Translations under genes and position numbers: made by a program
The notes under the pieces: model-generated
Databases searched by the model: none
What the model saw: the letters and a program-made list of their open reading frames with translations, nothing else
What the model was told of the DNA's origin: nothing
DNA from: an uncultured Clostridia bacterium
GTDB lineage: Bacteria; Bacillota; Clostridia; Lachnospirales; Anaerotignaceae
NCBI GenBank assembly: GCA_910587195.1
Contig: CAJUKL010000051.1
Location: forward strand, 1 to 16,178
Direction of reading: 5' to 3'
Length of the DNA stretch: 16,178 nt
In this document: positions 7,310 through 15,733 of the stretch, in pieces
How positions within the stretch are numbered: position 1 is the first letter of the stretch
How the letters are laid out: each line of letters begins with the position of its first letter

Positions 7310-10084
7310 TTAAACCTCTATTGTTATGCTGCTGCCTCCTATTTTTTCTTTTTTCACAACAATCTGTTTTTCAATTCGCTCTTTTATCTCCGAAACATGA
7401 GAAATAATTCCTACAATTCTATCACCTTCTGTTAAACTGTTTAACGCTTTGATTGCTTGGTTCAAAGATTCTTCATCTAAAGAACCAAACCCTTCATCTA
7501 TAAACATAGCATCTATTTGGATTCCACCAGCAGAGGACTGTATTACATCAGAAAGCCCTAACGCAAGAGAAAGAGAAGCTTTAAAAGACTCCCCACCAGA
7601 CAAGGTTTTTACACTACGCTCAGAACCGTTATAATGGTCAATAATGTCCAACTCTAAACCACTTTGACTTTGACGACTTGTGCCACTTTCCTTCCTTTTT
7701 AATTCATATTGTCCATTGCTCATAGCCATAAACCGTACATTTGCTTTTGCAATGATTCTTTCAAAATAAGTCATTTGAATGTAAGTTTCTAACATAACTC
7801 TTTCTTTCCCTACCATTTTTCCGTTTATGGTGTCGGATAAACTTTTTATAAAATAATATTTTTTTTCTGTTTCCATTAGTTCGCTTCCATATTCTTGTAT
7901 TTCTGCAAGCGTTGCTTTGTTCGATTTATAAGATACATTGACATCATTTCTACGTTGTGTAATAGATTTTTTTTGCTCTGTAAATTCTTTTTTCTTTTGC
8001 AATAATTGCTCTATATCTACACAAACATCAGTAGAAATTTGTTGCTTTAGGGTAGCAATCTTGGTTTGTTGCTCTTTTACCAATGTAGCACAATCTTCAA
8101 ATGCTTTTTGACTTTCCTGTATTTCTTTTTCTATATTATTTTTTTCTGCTTTCATTTCTAAAATTTTATCATAAGCAGTTTTTTTGTCTGTATATTCTAA
8201 AGTGCTTTTTAATTTTGTAATTTGTTTTTCATTGTTTTCGATTTCTTTTTCTAAAATGACATAGTCTTTTTCAAGCTGCTGTAATTTTTCCGTGATTTTT
8301 GATTGTTGTTGTTCTTTTAAAACAATACTTTGTTCTAAAGAATTCCTTTGTTCGATTTGTTTCGCTATTTCTACTAATTTTGTAGTTATTTCATCAATCC
8401 GCTCTGTAGTTTCGATTCCCTTTTTAGTAATAATGGCGGAAATGTCAGAAAAAGGACATTCTCCAATCATGTTTTTTGCTTGTACTTTAAGATTATCATA
8501 CAATGTTTCGATATTTCCTTTTTGTTTTCCCGTTTCTATGCTCAATTTAGATACTCGTTCCTGATATTCCGAAACAGTATTTTTAAAATGCTCTAGTTCT
8601 TCTTTGGTAGGAGCTTTTTCTGTTTTTGCTGCAATTTTTGGATGCTCCAAAGAACCACAAACAGGACATCTTTCTCCTTCTTTTAAAGTAGCGGCTAAAA
8701 TTCCTGCTTGTTCATCTAAAAAGGCGCGTTCCATTTTAGAAAGTTTTTCCATTTTTTCCGTATAGATGGTTGCTTCTTTTTGATATTCTTGCTGTGTCTG
8801 TTCTGCTTTTTGTTTTATTTTTTTATAGTTCTTTAAAGAGAAAAGCATATTTCTATAATTTGTTCGTTTTTCTTCTAATTCCTTTTGTTCTGCTTGTAAT
8901 TTTACTTGGATTGTTTCGATATTTTTTAAGGTATCAAATTTTTGTTTTTGTTCTGTAAGAGTATCCTCTAATTTTTTTAATTTTATATGGTAATCTTGTA
9001 TATTTTGCTGACATATTTTTGCATTTTGTGTAGTTTGAGATTGGATTTTATATTGTTTTTCTAATTCGTTATAATCTTCTAATTTTTTTGTAGCAGTTTC
9101 TATTGCAACTGCTAATGTATCACGAACAGATGATTTTTTTTGCGCCTGTTCTACTTTGTTTTGATATTCTGCCAAAGCAGGCTCTTTTTGTATAAGAATT
9201 TCCTGCGCACGTTTCATTTCTTCTTTTGCATTTAAAATGGTTTGTGCTTTTCCTAAGTCCTGATTTGTTTGCTCTAATGTTTTATCAATGTCGCTTAAAT
9301 CTTTTTCTAAACTATTTAATGTAGTTTCCTTTTTTTGAATAATTTGCTGTATTAAATCAACTGTTTTTTCTATAGAATAAATAGCTTTGCTGGCTTGCAA
9401 ATCACTTAAATCTACAAATAAATCATCTTCTTTATCGCAAGAGATTCTTTTGATACATTGCATAATGTTACTATGATAGCTGTCATAAACCTGTTTTAAG
9501 TGATTGGCTTCTGCTTTGATTTTTTCCTGAAATAGATAATAAGGTTTTGTATCAAAAATTTCTCGAAATATTTTGCTTCTTTCTTCTGTTTTAGCAAGTA
9601 ATAATCTTAAAAAATCTCCCTGTGCAATCATAACAATTTGAATAAACTGATTTCTGTCAATACCAATAAGCTCTGTTACGGCTTTTGTGACTTCTTTAGA
9701 CTTTGTAACAGGAGAACGTCCATCTGGAAAAGTCAAAGTTGCATCTGCCTTTTGTGTAGTATAGCCCTCTTTTTTTTCTTTTTTTCGGATATATTCCGGA
9801 TTTCTACGAATATGATATTGTTTATTTTGATATAAAAAACTTAATTCTACATAAGTTGGAGTATTTTCTTTTGCATATTTGCTGCGAAACATGTTTGCTT
9901 CTCTAACATTACCACTTGGCTCTCCATAAAGAGCAAAAGTAATTGCATCAAATATAGTTGTCTTTCCGGCACCGGTATCCCCTGTAATTAAATATAATCC
10001 TTTTCCGCCTAATTTTTCAAAATCAATTTCTACTTTGTCTGCATAAGGCCCAAATGCAGATAGCACTAATTTTATTGGTTTCAC
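7310..10084 (-). CDS. sbcC: Exonuclease SbcC, Rad50-type ATPase subunit
   Basis: This is the SMC-like ATPase of the SbcCD (Rad50-Mre11) nuclease, which opens hairpins and protein-blocked DNA ends. Numbered from the chosen start: Walker A GDTGAGKT at 35-42, two long lysine/glutamate-rich coiled coils (about 185-470 and 490-735), a zinc-hook CPVC at 473-476 at their apex for dimerization, ABC signature LSGGES at 828-833, and Walker B IDAMFIDEGFGSLDEE shortly after. The order and the length of 924 residues are those of a complete SbcC. I chose the GTG at 10084, giving MKPIKLVLSAFGPY, because GGGAGG lies 7 nt upstream and the codon overlaps the sbcD stop as GTGA, a typical coupled junction. The frame extends five codons further to an ATG with no ribosome site. 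No terminator hairpin is evident after the stop. Confidence 0.96.
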   Translation of the reverse strand: MKPIKLVLSAFGPYADKVEIDFEKLGGKGLYLITGDTGAGKTTIFDAITFALYGEPSGNVREANMFRSKYAKENTPTYVELSFLYQNKQYHIRRNPEYIRKKEKKEGYTTQKADATLTFPDGRSPVTKSKEVTKAVTELIGIDRNQFIQIVMIAQGDFLRLLLAKTEERSKIFREIFDTKPYYLFQEKIKAEANHLKQVYDSYHSNIMQCIKRISCDKEDDLFVDLSDLQASKAIYSIEKTVDLIQQIIQKKETTLNSLEKDLSDIDKTLEQTNQDLGKAQTILNAKEEMKRAQEILIQKEPALAEYQNKVEQAQKKSSVRDTLAVAIETATKKLEDYNELEKQYKIQSQTTQNAKICQQNIQDYHIKLKKLEDTLTEQKQKFDTLKNIETIQVKLQAEQKELEEKRTNYRNMLFSLKNYKKIKQKAEQTQQEYQKEATIYTEKMEKLSKMERAFLDEQAGILAATLKEGERCPVCGSLEHPKIAAKTEKAPTKEELEHFKNTVSEYQERVSKLSIETGKQKGNIETLYDNLKVQAKNMIGECPFSDISAIITKKGIETTERIDEITTKLVEIAKQIEQRNSLEQSIVLKEQQQSKITEKLQQLEKDYVILEKEIENNEKQITKLKSTLEYTDKKTAYDKILEMKAEKNNIEKEIQESQKAFEDCATLVKEQQTKIATLKQQISTDVCVDIEQLLQKKKEFTEQKKSITQRRNDVNVSYKSNKATLAEIQEYGSELMETEKKYYFIKSLSDTINGKMVGKERVMLETYIQMTYFERIIAKANVRFMAMSNGQYELKRKESGTSRQSQSGLELDIIDHYNGSERSVKTLSGGESFKASLSLALGLSDVIQSSAGGIQIDAMFIDEGFGSLDEESLNQAIKALNSLTEGDRIVGIISHVSEIKERIEKQIVVKKEKIGGSSITIEV

Positions 10085-11214
10085 TCTTTTTCCTCCCATA
10101 TTTCTTCCATTAGATTGGAAGAAAATTCTATTTGTTCTTTACTCATGGCACAATTATTTTGCAATTCATAAAACTCTTGCAATAACTGTAATGGTGTTTT
10201 TGTTTCCATACTTTCTGTATGAATAATTTTTTGATTTGTTTGTGTCCTTTTATTGTTATAATCTAAACGCATAATATTGGGATAAATAATACGCAATTTT
10301 CCAATGGCATCAACAATATCTTCTTCATCATTTAAGATAATGTGCATATAGTTTTCTGTATTGATATTTTTATAATAAGATAAAGATACCAATTCCTGAT
10401 AAAAGCCTTCTATTTCACACATATCCCTTTTGGGTGTTAATTCCACTTCTTCAATGATAACATCCCCTTTTTGCTTTAAAGTGACAATACTAACCGATTT
10501 TTTATGATTTGCTTCTGAAAAAGAATATTTTAAAGGAGTACCACAATAGCGCACTGTTTTACGTCCTATGTGCTGTGCTTTATGAATATGTCCTAATGCA
10601 ACATAATCAAATCCTTCCAATATAGAAACATCAATATTATCTATACCACCTACAGAAATATCTTCCGATTCGCTTTTTTCTGCTCCTGTTACAAACTGGT
10701 GTGCAATTAAAACATTTCTTCTATTTGGCTGAATTTCCATATGTTCTATTACTGTTTTAACAGCATCATTGTAAGATTCTATAGGAATATCCCAAAATGG
10801 TCTAACAGTAGCCGGTTTGATAAAAGGTAGCATATAAATTGCAATTTCGCCATATTCATCTTTTAATAAATGAGGCATAATTTTGCCGTCAAAAAGAGGA
10901 GAAACATAAACTTTGCTTTTATGCATTAGCTTTGCACCAAAAGCAATTCTTTCTGCTGCATCATGATTTCCGCTAATTAAAAAAATAGGGATATTTCTTT
11001 CTGAAATTTGGGTTAAAAAAGAATCAAAAAGCTGTACTGCCTCCCGAGAAGGAATTGCTTTATCATAAATATCTCCTGCAATCCACACCCCATCAATTTT
11101 TTGTTTCTCTATGATGTGAATGATTTTTGTAAAAATATAATTCTGGTCATCTAACATGGAAAATTCATTTACTTTTTTGCCAATATGTAAATCAGATAGG
11201 TGTATAAATTTCAC
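10081..11214 (-). CDS. sbcD: Exonuclease SbcD, Mre11-type nuclease subunit
   Basis: This is the metallophosphoesterase nuclease partner of SbcC in DNA end processing. The full Mre11 motif set is visible: SDLHIG (7-12; D8, H10), GDIYD (47-51), SGNHD (81-85), IAHQF with H172, and LGHIH (207-211; H209, H211). The length is 377 residues, as expected. The start is GTG, with GGAGG 7 nt upstream; an ATG two bases before it is out of frame and meets an immediate stop. The last four bases overlap the sbcC start. Upstream lies the MITE-like insertion 11241-11396, whose target duplication ends 19 nt before the GTG, so any native sbcD promoter has been displaced or now lies in the insertion. Read-through from pgi should be limited by the pgi terminator. 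Confidence 0.96.
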   Translation of the reverse strand: MKFIHLSDLHIGKKVNEFSMLDDQNYIFTKIIHIIEKQKIDGVWIAGDIYDKAIPSREAVQLFDSFLTQISERNIPIFLISGNHDAAERIAFGAKLMHKSKVYVSPLFDGKIMPHLLKDEYGEIAIYMLPFIKPATVRPFWDIPIESYNDAVKTVIEHMEIQPNRRNVLIAHQFVTGAEKSESEDISVGGIDNIDVSILEGFDYVALGHIHKAQHIGRKTVRYCGTPLKYSFSEANHKKSVSIVTLKQKGDVIIEEVELTPKRDMCEIEGFYQELVSLSYYKNINTENYMHIILNDEEDIVDAIGKLRIIYPNIMRLDYNNKRTQTNQKIIHTESMETKTPLQLLQEFYELQNNCAMSKEQIEFSSNLMEEIWEEKE

Positions 11215-11232
11215 ATTTTTTCCTCCATTTCT

Positions 11233-11404
11233 GCTTTTCTGGGAGTGTCCAAAAAGAGTAGTTTTAAAAGTAATTTTTATTTCTGTTTGTCATCAGGAAA
11301 ACGAAGTTTTCCATAAAAGTTTTGTCTCACTTTTTCAAAAGCGAGTGAGGTTTGGAGCAAAGCTCCAAGGTTTTAAATGCGCGTTTAGCCACTCCCGCTT
11401 TTCT
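11233..11404. mobile_element. 156-bp MITE-like insertion with 8-bp target duplication
   Basis: The element itself is 11241-11396. Its ends are inverted repeats: GGGAGTGTCCAAA on the left and, as reverse complement of the right end, GGGAGTGGCTAAA (7 identical bases, then 11 of 13). The direct repeat GCTTTTCT directly abuts both ends (11233-11240 and 11397-11404), as a target-site duplication would. Inside are three hairpins: GGAAAAC/GTTTTCC (11296-11312), CTCACT/AGTGAG (11326-11349) and TTGGAGC/GCTCCAA (11352-11368). There is no transposase frame, so it would be moved in trans. Eight-bp duplications occur in the IS256, ISL3 and IS66 families among others; I cannot assign the parent. Removing the element and one duplication would leave a pgi-sbcD spacer of about 70 nt. 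Confidence 0.8.
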
Positions 11405-11409
11405 TTCTA

Positions 11410-11442
11410 TAAAAATAAAAGCTGCCGAAAAACCGACAGCTT
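11410..11442 (-). terminator. Intrinsic terminator of pgi
   Basis: On the minus strand AAGCTGTCG pairs with CGGCAGCTT (9 bp including one U-G) around a short T-rich loop, followed by TTATTTTTAT. It begins 7 nt after the pgi stop codon. On the plus strand the same stem has a C-A mismatch and no T-run, so the direction is clear. Confidence 0.88.
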
Positions 11443-11449
11443 ATTCGTA

Positions 11450-12790
11450 TTATAAAAGACGTTTTTCTAATTCTTCTTTTCTGTCTTCAAATCCTGGTTT
11501 GCCAAGAAGTGCAAACATATTTTTCTTGTAAGCCTCTACACCTGGTTGGTCAAATGGGTTAATGCCAATCAAATAGCCGCTAATGCCTACTGCTTTTTCA
11601 AAGAAGTATACCAAATAACCAAAGTTATAGGCATCCATTTTATCAATTTCAACAATGATGTTAGGTACACCGCCATCCATATGTGCAAGTAAAGTACCAT
11701 TAAATGCTTTGTTGTTTACAAAATGCATATCTTTTCCTGCAACAAAGTTTAATCCATCTACATTTTCAGCATCTTCTTGGATGGTAATGTTAGATTTTGG
11801 TTCTTTACTCCAGATAACTGTTTCAAACATAAAATTACTACCATCTTGAATAAATTGTCCAATGGAATGAAGGTCTGTGGAGAAGTTTGCGCTGGTAGGG
11901 AAAATACCTTTACCTTCTTTTCCTTCACTTTCTGCAAAAAGTTGTTTGTACCATTCACCAAAAGATGTCATATGTGGCTCATAGTTTGCAAGAACTTCCA
12001 CATTTTTGCCTTTGTTAAAGAAAATATTACGATAAGCTGCATATTGATAGCTTTCATTTTTTGTAATATCATCTACGCTGTAAGCCTCACGAGCATCAGC
12101 AGCACCTTTCATAACAGCATCAATATCAATACCTGCAACTGCCATAGCAAAAAGACCAACTGGAGTTAATACTGTAAATCTTCCACCTACATCATCTGGA
12201 ATGACAAAAGTTTCATAGCCTTTTTCATTGCAAAGATTTTTTAAAGCACCTCTTGCTTTGTCTGTTGTAGCAAAAATTCTTTCTTTTGCACCTTCAGCAC
12301 CATATTTTTCTTCTAATTTTTGTTTAAAAATTCTAAAAGCAATGGCTGGTTCTGTGGTTGTACCAGATTTAGAAATTACGTTTACAGAAAAATCTCTGTC
12401 GCCCATAATATTCAAAATATCATTAATATAAGTAGAGCTAATATTGTTTCCTACAAAATAAATGTCAGGTGTTTTTTTAGATTTATCTTCATTATAAAAT
12501 GGAGATTTAATAAAATCTAATGCTGTTCTTGTGCCAAGATAAGAGCCACCAATTCCAATTACAATTAAAACTTCGCTGTTTTTTTGCACTTTTTCAGCAG
12601 CTTTTTTAATTCTAGCAAATTCTTCTTTGTCATAGTTTACAGGCAAATCTATCCAACCCAAAAAATCATTACCTGCGCCTGTTCTGTTGTGTAGTTGTTC
12701 ATGGCAAGCCTTTACCATTGGTGCCATATATCCCAATTCATGCTCCCTTACAAAAGGTTTTATTCCTTGTAATTTTAATTTTACTGCCAT
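11450..12790 (-). CDS. pgi: Glucose-6-phosphate isomerase
   Basis: Pgi interconverts glucose-6-phosphate and fructose-6-phosphate in glycolysis and gluconeogenesis in the cytosol. Visible family features are GIGGSYLGTR (79-88), the sugar-phosphate-binding loop ISKSGTTTEP (139-148), the first PGI signature VGGRFTVLTPVG (201-212), the active-site stretch QLFAESEGK (283-291) with the catalytic glutamate, H308, and the second signature NPFDQPGVEAYK (411-422) ending in the catalytic lysine. The length of 446 residues equals the short bacterial form (B. subtilis about 450) rather than the 549-residue E. coli type. The ATG start has AGGAG 8 nt upstream. It has its own extended -10 promoter and terminator, so it is a single-gene unit. 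Confidence 0.98.
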   Translation of the reverse strand: MAVKLKLQGIKPFVREHELGYMAPMVKACHEQLHNRTGAGNDFLGWIDLPVNYDKEEFARIKKAAEKVQKNSEVLIVIGIGGSYLGTRTALDFIKSPFYNEDKSKKTPDIYFVGNNISSTYINDILNIMGDRDFSVNVISKSGTTTEPAIAFRIFKQKLEEKYGAEGAKERIFATTDKARGALKNLCNEKGYETFVIPDDVGGRFTVLTPVGLFAMAVAGIDIDAVMKGAADAREAYSVDDITKNESYQYAAYRNIFFNKGKNVEVLANYEPHMTSFGEWYKQLFAESEGKEGKGIFPTSANFSTDLHSIGQFIQDGSNFMFETVIWSKEPKSNITIQEDAENVDGLNFVAGKDMHFVNNKAFNGTLLAHMDGGVPNIIVEIDKMDAYNFGYLVYFFEKAVGISGYLIGINPFDQPGVEAYKKNMFALLGKPGFEDRKEELEKRLL

Positions 12791-12849
12791 TTGAAAATCT
12801 CCTCTCTGTTGTTTACTTACTTTATAAAAAAATTTAAAAAGCTATGGCT

Positions 12850-12858
12850 ATTATACCA
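12850..12858 (-). promoter_or_regulatory. Extended -10 promoter of pgi
   Basis: The minus strand reads TGGTATAAT, a perfect TATAAT with the TG extension one base upstream. No good -35 lies at 17 nt; TTGTAC is present but 20 nt away, which fits an extended -10 promoter. Transcription would begin near 12843, leaving a leader of about 50 nt before the pgi ATG. Confidence 0.75.
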
Positions 12859-12906
12859 TATTTTATATAATAATGGTACAACTTTATCTAAAAATTTTTG
12901 ATTATT

Positions 12907-14040
12907 TTACTTTGTTCCTTGTACAATGACCTCATCAATCGGTTCCAGTGTAATTTTTTCATTTGTAACTTCTTCATTTGTAAGTTCATTGTTAATATAG
13001 GTTAGTTTTTTTGTAACTTCTTTTTGTCCATCTTTTCCTGTTTCTGTTACTTTTTGATACCCCTTATTTTTGGTAGAATCCTGCTGATATACGGTTTGTT
13101 TTTCCTGTACTTCTGTCAAAACAATCGTTTCTACTGTTTTCACAGAAAGCATTGGCTGGTCTGCCATAACAGTTAACTCTTGTCCAACATAAACATTTCC
13201 TTTTGCAGATACATTTGGATTTAAAGCCTTGAGTTCATCTTGTGTCATACCAAATTTTGAAGCAATTTTATAAAGGGCATCTCCTGATTGCACGGTATAT
13301 TTTTTTTCTACTTTGGTACCCTTTTGCAATTCTTGTACTGCATTCTCCTTTGCCACAATGACAGAAGGGTCTACATACTTCATTTCAACCTGAACATTTT
13401 CTACAAAGCTAGTTTCAACCTGTCTATCTTCCCCTTCTGGAATATATTCGGCTTGTACCTCTTGAAATACTTCATCTGCCGTTGCTTGATTTGCCACAAT
13501 AACAATATCTTTTCCATCTAAGGTAATTGCTGCTGCTTCTACGAAATAGGTCACCTTTTGGCGAAGCTGAGGTGTTAAATAGTCCATTTTGCAAACATCT
13601 TTTTGACGAGATTTTGATATATGTACTGGTTTTATTTCTAATGTTTCATTAATTTTTACATTTGCACCCACTTCCTGTGTCAATTGTGTTGTCAGCAACT
13701 CTGTTAAACTTTCTACTGTTACAGATTTATCTTTGATAATGCCCATGCTGGTTTCTCCAACAAATACTTCTCTGCCGTTTTGACGAAATAATACCAGCAG
13801 GAACAAAACAACTGCCAAAATACCAATAATTAATGTCAGCAAACGTCGATTTTTTGCAGGCATTTTTCGATATTTTTTGCGTTTTACGGGTTTAATATTA
13901 TGTTGTGCATTATATTTTTGCCGATATGGGGATAATTTTTTTTTACTTTTTTGCTTTGTTTTTTTAGGGGGTTCGTTTGGTATGGCTCGACCATAAGGTA
14001 CACGTTCTTCTCTTTTTGGAAAATTTCCTTTCGTGTCCAT
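12907..14040 (-). CDS. Membrane-anchored LysM and G5 domain protein
   Basis: A very basic cytoplasmic tail of about 65 residues, rich in lysine, arginine and proline, is followed by one hydrophobic segment (about 67-86), so the rest should face the cell wall. Residues 90-240 are a poorly recognised extracytoplasmic region. A LysM peptidoglycan-binding domain (about 247-291, YTVQSGDALYKIASKFG...LNPNV...VYVGQELTV) and a G5 domain (about 298-376) follow. In Clostridia this layout usually continues into an M23 endopeptidase; here the frame ends in TAA right after the G5 end (VIVQGTK). It may act as a wall-binding scaffold, but the function is unproven. I chose the ATG at 14040, with AAAGGA 8 nt upstream; the ATG three codons earlier lies directly against that site. 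No terminator is evident downstream, and a -35-like TTGCAA upstream lacks a good -10. Confidence 0.82.
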   Translation of the reverse strand: MDTKGNFPKREERVPYGRAIPNEPPKKTKQKSKKKLSPYRQKYNAQHNIKPVKRKKYRKMPAKNRRLLTLIIGILAVVLFLLVLFRQNGREVFVGETSMGIIKDKSVTVESLTELLTTQLTQEVGANVKINETLEIKPVHISKSRQKDVCKMDYLTPQLRQKVTYFVEAAAITLDGKDIVIVANQATADEVFQEVQAEYIPEGEDRQVETSFVENVQVEMKYVDPSVIVAKENAVQELQKGTKVEKKYTVQSGDALYKIASKFGMTQDELKALNPNVSAKGNVYVGQELTVMADQPMLSVKTVETIVLTEVQEKQTVYQQDSTKNKGYQKVTETGKDGQKEVTKKLTYINNELTNEEVTNEKITLEPIDEVIVQGTK

Positions 14041-14082
14041 GGATACCATCCTTTCTATGAAATATATTTTTATCTATTGCAA

Positions 14083-14129
14083 GAAAAAAAGGATGAAAAA
14101 AACATATGCATGTTTTTCTCCTTTTTTTC
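14083..14129 (-). terminator. Intrinsic terminator after the GntR gene
   Basis: A long A/T-flanked inverted repeat: on the minus strand AAAAAAAGGA and AAAAACAT pair with ATGTTTTT and TCCTTTTTTT around a short central loop, with a small internal mismatch. It starts about 10 nt after the gntR stop codon and ends in a T-run. It is nearly symmetric, but no plus-strand gene points into it. Confidence 0.85.
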
Positions 14130-14138
14130 TTTTAGAGA

Positions 14139-14816
14139 TTATTCTTTTTTATGCAAAGCATCTAAGATAAACTTTGTTTGATATTGAATATGTTTTTTTG
14201 CTAAAATTTCTCCTTGTTCTGCATTTTTATTTTCAATCGCATTTAAAATTTCTCTATGCTGTAGAATAATTTCCTTCATTCCACCTTCTAACTTTATATG
14301 TGCCATACGATAGCGATATAATTGTGTTTTTAAATTATTAAAAATTTGGATTAATCTTTCATTTTTAGTAGAAAGAAAAATGAGATGATGAAAATGCTCA
14401 TCTATATTTACAATTTTTTCCTTATCGCTGCCATTTGCAGCCTGTTCTAACTCCTGTTGTGTTTGTTTCAATTCTTCCCATATTTCTGGTGTCATTTTTT
14501 GGCAAGCAAGCTGTGTGGCTAATCCTTCTAATACCTCTCGAATTCCCAAAACATCAATAATATCTTTTTCGCTCATATCCAATACTTGTGCGCCTTTTCT
14601 TGGGGTCAGTTCTACAAGGTTTTCCAATTTCAGCATACGAAGTGCCTCTCTAATGGGAGTACGACTCACCCCTAATTTTTCTGCTAACTGATTTTCCATA
14701 AGTCTTTCGCCAGGTTCCAATTTTCCTGTTAATATAGCATCTCTTAGTGTATTAAATACAACATCTCTTAATGGTAAATATTCATTTGAACTAATGTTGA
14801 ATTTGTAGTCAACCAT
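14139..14816 (-). CDS. GntR-family transcriptional regulator, FCD (FadR-like) subfamily
   Basis: The N-terminal winged helix-turn-helix (about 13-78) contains the GntR core ENQLAEKLGVSRTPIREALR (41-60). The C-terminal all-helical FCD ligand-binding domain (about 85-220) keeps the usual metal-binding set: the aspartate of NIDEHFHH (137-144), a histidine in that block, H187 and H209. FCD regulators bind DNA as dimers and respond to small carboxylates or related metabolites; the ligand here cannot be read from sequence. I chose the ATG at 14816, preceded by AGGAG at a rather long 10 nt. It overlaps the end of ispE by 8 nt (ATGGTTGA), so the two are coupled. A longer frame exists but runs deep into ispE. 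GTATAC-type repeats at the ispE promoter suggest autoregulation. A strong terminator follows. Confidence 0.93.
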   Translation of the reverse strand: MVDYKFNISSNEYLPLRDVVFNTLRDAILTGKLEPGERLMENQLAEKLGVSRTPIREALRMLKLENLVELTPRKGAQVLDMSEKDIIDVLGIREVLEGLATQLACQKMTPEIWEELKQTQQELEQAANGSDKEKIVNIDEHFHHLIFLSTKNERLIQIFNNLKTQLYRYRMAHIKLEGGMKEIILQHREILNAIENKNAEQGEILAKKHIQYQTKFILDALHKKE

Positions 14817-15711
14817 TTCGTACTCTCTCCTTTTTTTGCTGTTTCTTATTCCAAATTTCTGTAACAAAAACATCTCGTAATCCAAATTCTTTTTTTATGC
14901 TGCGCTCTGCTTCTATGGCTTTTTGCTTTTCTGTGAACAAGCCAAAAACAGTGGAGCCGCTACCGCTCATTAGTGTGCCTTTTGCACCAAATGACAACAT
15001 TTTTTGTTTTAAAAGCGCAATTTCGTGATATTTTGAAATTGTAACTGTTTCTAATACATTACAGAGAAGCTTGCCCATTTCATCTATATTTTTTTGCTGC
15101 ATTTGTAAAAGCATTTGTTTGGTATCAGGGTGTTTTTTAATTTTATCTAGGCATAAATTTTGATAAACCGAAGCAGTTGAAATACTAATATTCGGTTTTG
15201 CCAGCAAAACATAACAAAAAGGGCAGCCACTTGTAATAGGCGTTAATTTTTCACCAATTCCCTCTGCTAGTGCTGTTCCTTGTAAAATGCAGTAAGGAAT
15301 ATCTGCACCTAATTGCAAGCCTAATTTCATCAAACTTCTTTTGGAAAGCCCCAAATGAAAAAGTTTATTCATACCAACTAAAACAGCAGCACAATTTGCA
15401 CTTCCGCCAGCCAAGCCTGCTGCAACTGGTATTTTTTTATCTAAATAGATAAAAACACCTTCTTTAATAGGAAATGTATTTTTTAACAATTCTGCACCAC
15501 GATAAGCTAAATTTCTTTCATCTGTAGGCAGCCATTCCAAATTGCTTTTTACACGAATAACAGGTTTATCAATCCGTTTTATATAGATAGTATCACAGAG
15601 AGATAAATTCTGCATAATCATACATACGGTGTGATAACCGTTTGGCTGTTTTCCAGTGACATCTAAAGTTAAGTTAATTTTGGCTCTTGCCTTTAATGTT
15701 ATTTCTTGCAT
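14809..15711 (-). CDS. ispE: 4-diphosphocytidyl-2-C-methyl-D-erythritol kinase
   Basis: IspE phosphorylates CDP-methylerythritol with ATP, the fourth step of the MEP pathway to isopentenyl diphosphate, in the cytosol. It is a GHMP kinase: ARAKINLTLDV near the N-terminus carries the catalytic lysine K11, PVAAGLAGGSANCAA (95-109) is the ATP-binding loop, GADIPY (135-140) contains the catalytic aspartate D137, and LMSGSGSTVFG (247-257) is GHMP motif 3. The ATP loop reads GLAGGSAN where many homologues have GLGGGSSN, a tolerated variant. The length of 300 residues is normal. I chose the ATG at 15711, with AGGAGG 6 nt upstream; a TTG one codon earlier is too close to that site. The last 8 nt overlap the GntR gene. 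The C-terminal tail is unusually lysine-rich. Confidence 0.97.
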   Translation of the reverse strand: MQEITLKARAKINLTLDVTGKQPNGYHTVCMIMQNLSLCDTIYIKRIDKPVIRVKSNLEWLPTDERNLAYRGAELLKNTFPIKEGVFIYLDKKIPVAAGLAGGSANCAAVLVGMNKLFHLGLSKRSLMKLGLQLGADIPYCILQGTALAEGIGEKLTPITSGCPFCYVLLAKPNISISTASVYQNLCLDKIKKHPDTKQMLLQMQQKNIDEMGKLLCNVLETVTISKYHEIALLKQKMLSFGAKGTLMSGSGSTVFGLFTEKQKAIEAERSIKKEFGLRDVFVTEIWNKKQQKKERVRNG

Positions 15712-15733
15712 CAAAATCCTCCTACTTTATACT

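Noticed and set aside
11777..12169. Plus-strand frame of 130 codons
   Set aside because: It is antisense to the conserved core of pgi, with no domain and no supporting ribosome site.
14040..14080. TTGCAA as -35 of a promoter for the LysM-G5 gene
   Set aside because: At 17 nt the -10 candidate is CATAGA, only 3 of 6 matches, which is too weak to annotate in AT-rich DNA.
14809..14885. Longer GntR protein starting at 14885
   Set aside because: It would overlap ispE by 77 nt and add a segment without family similarity; the ATG at 14816 begins a normal GntR N-terminus.
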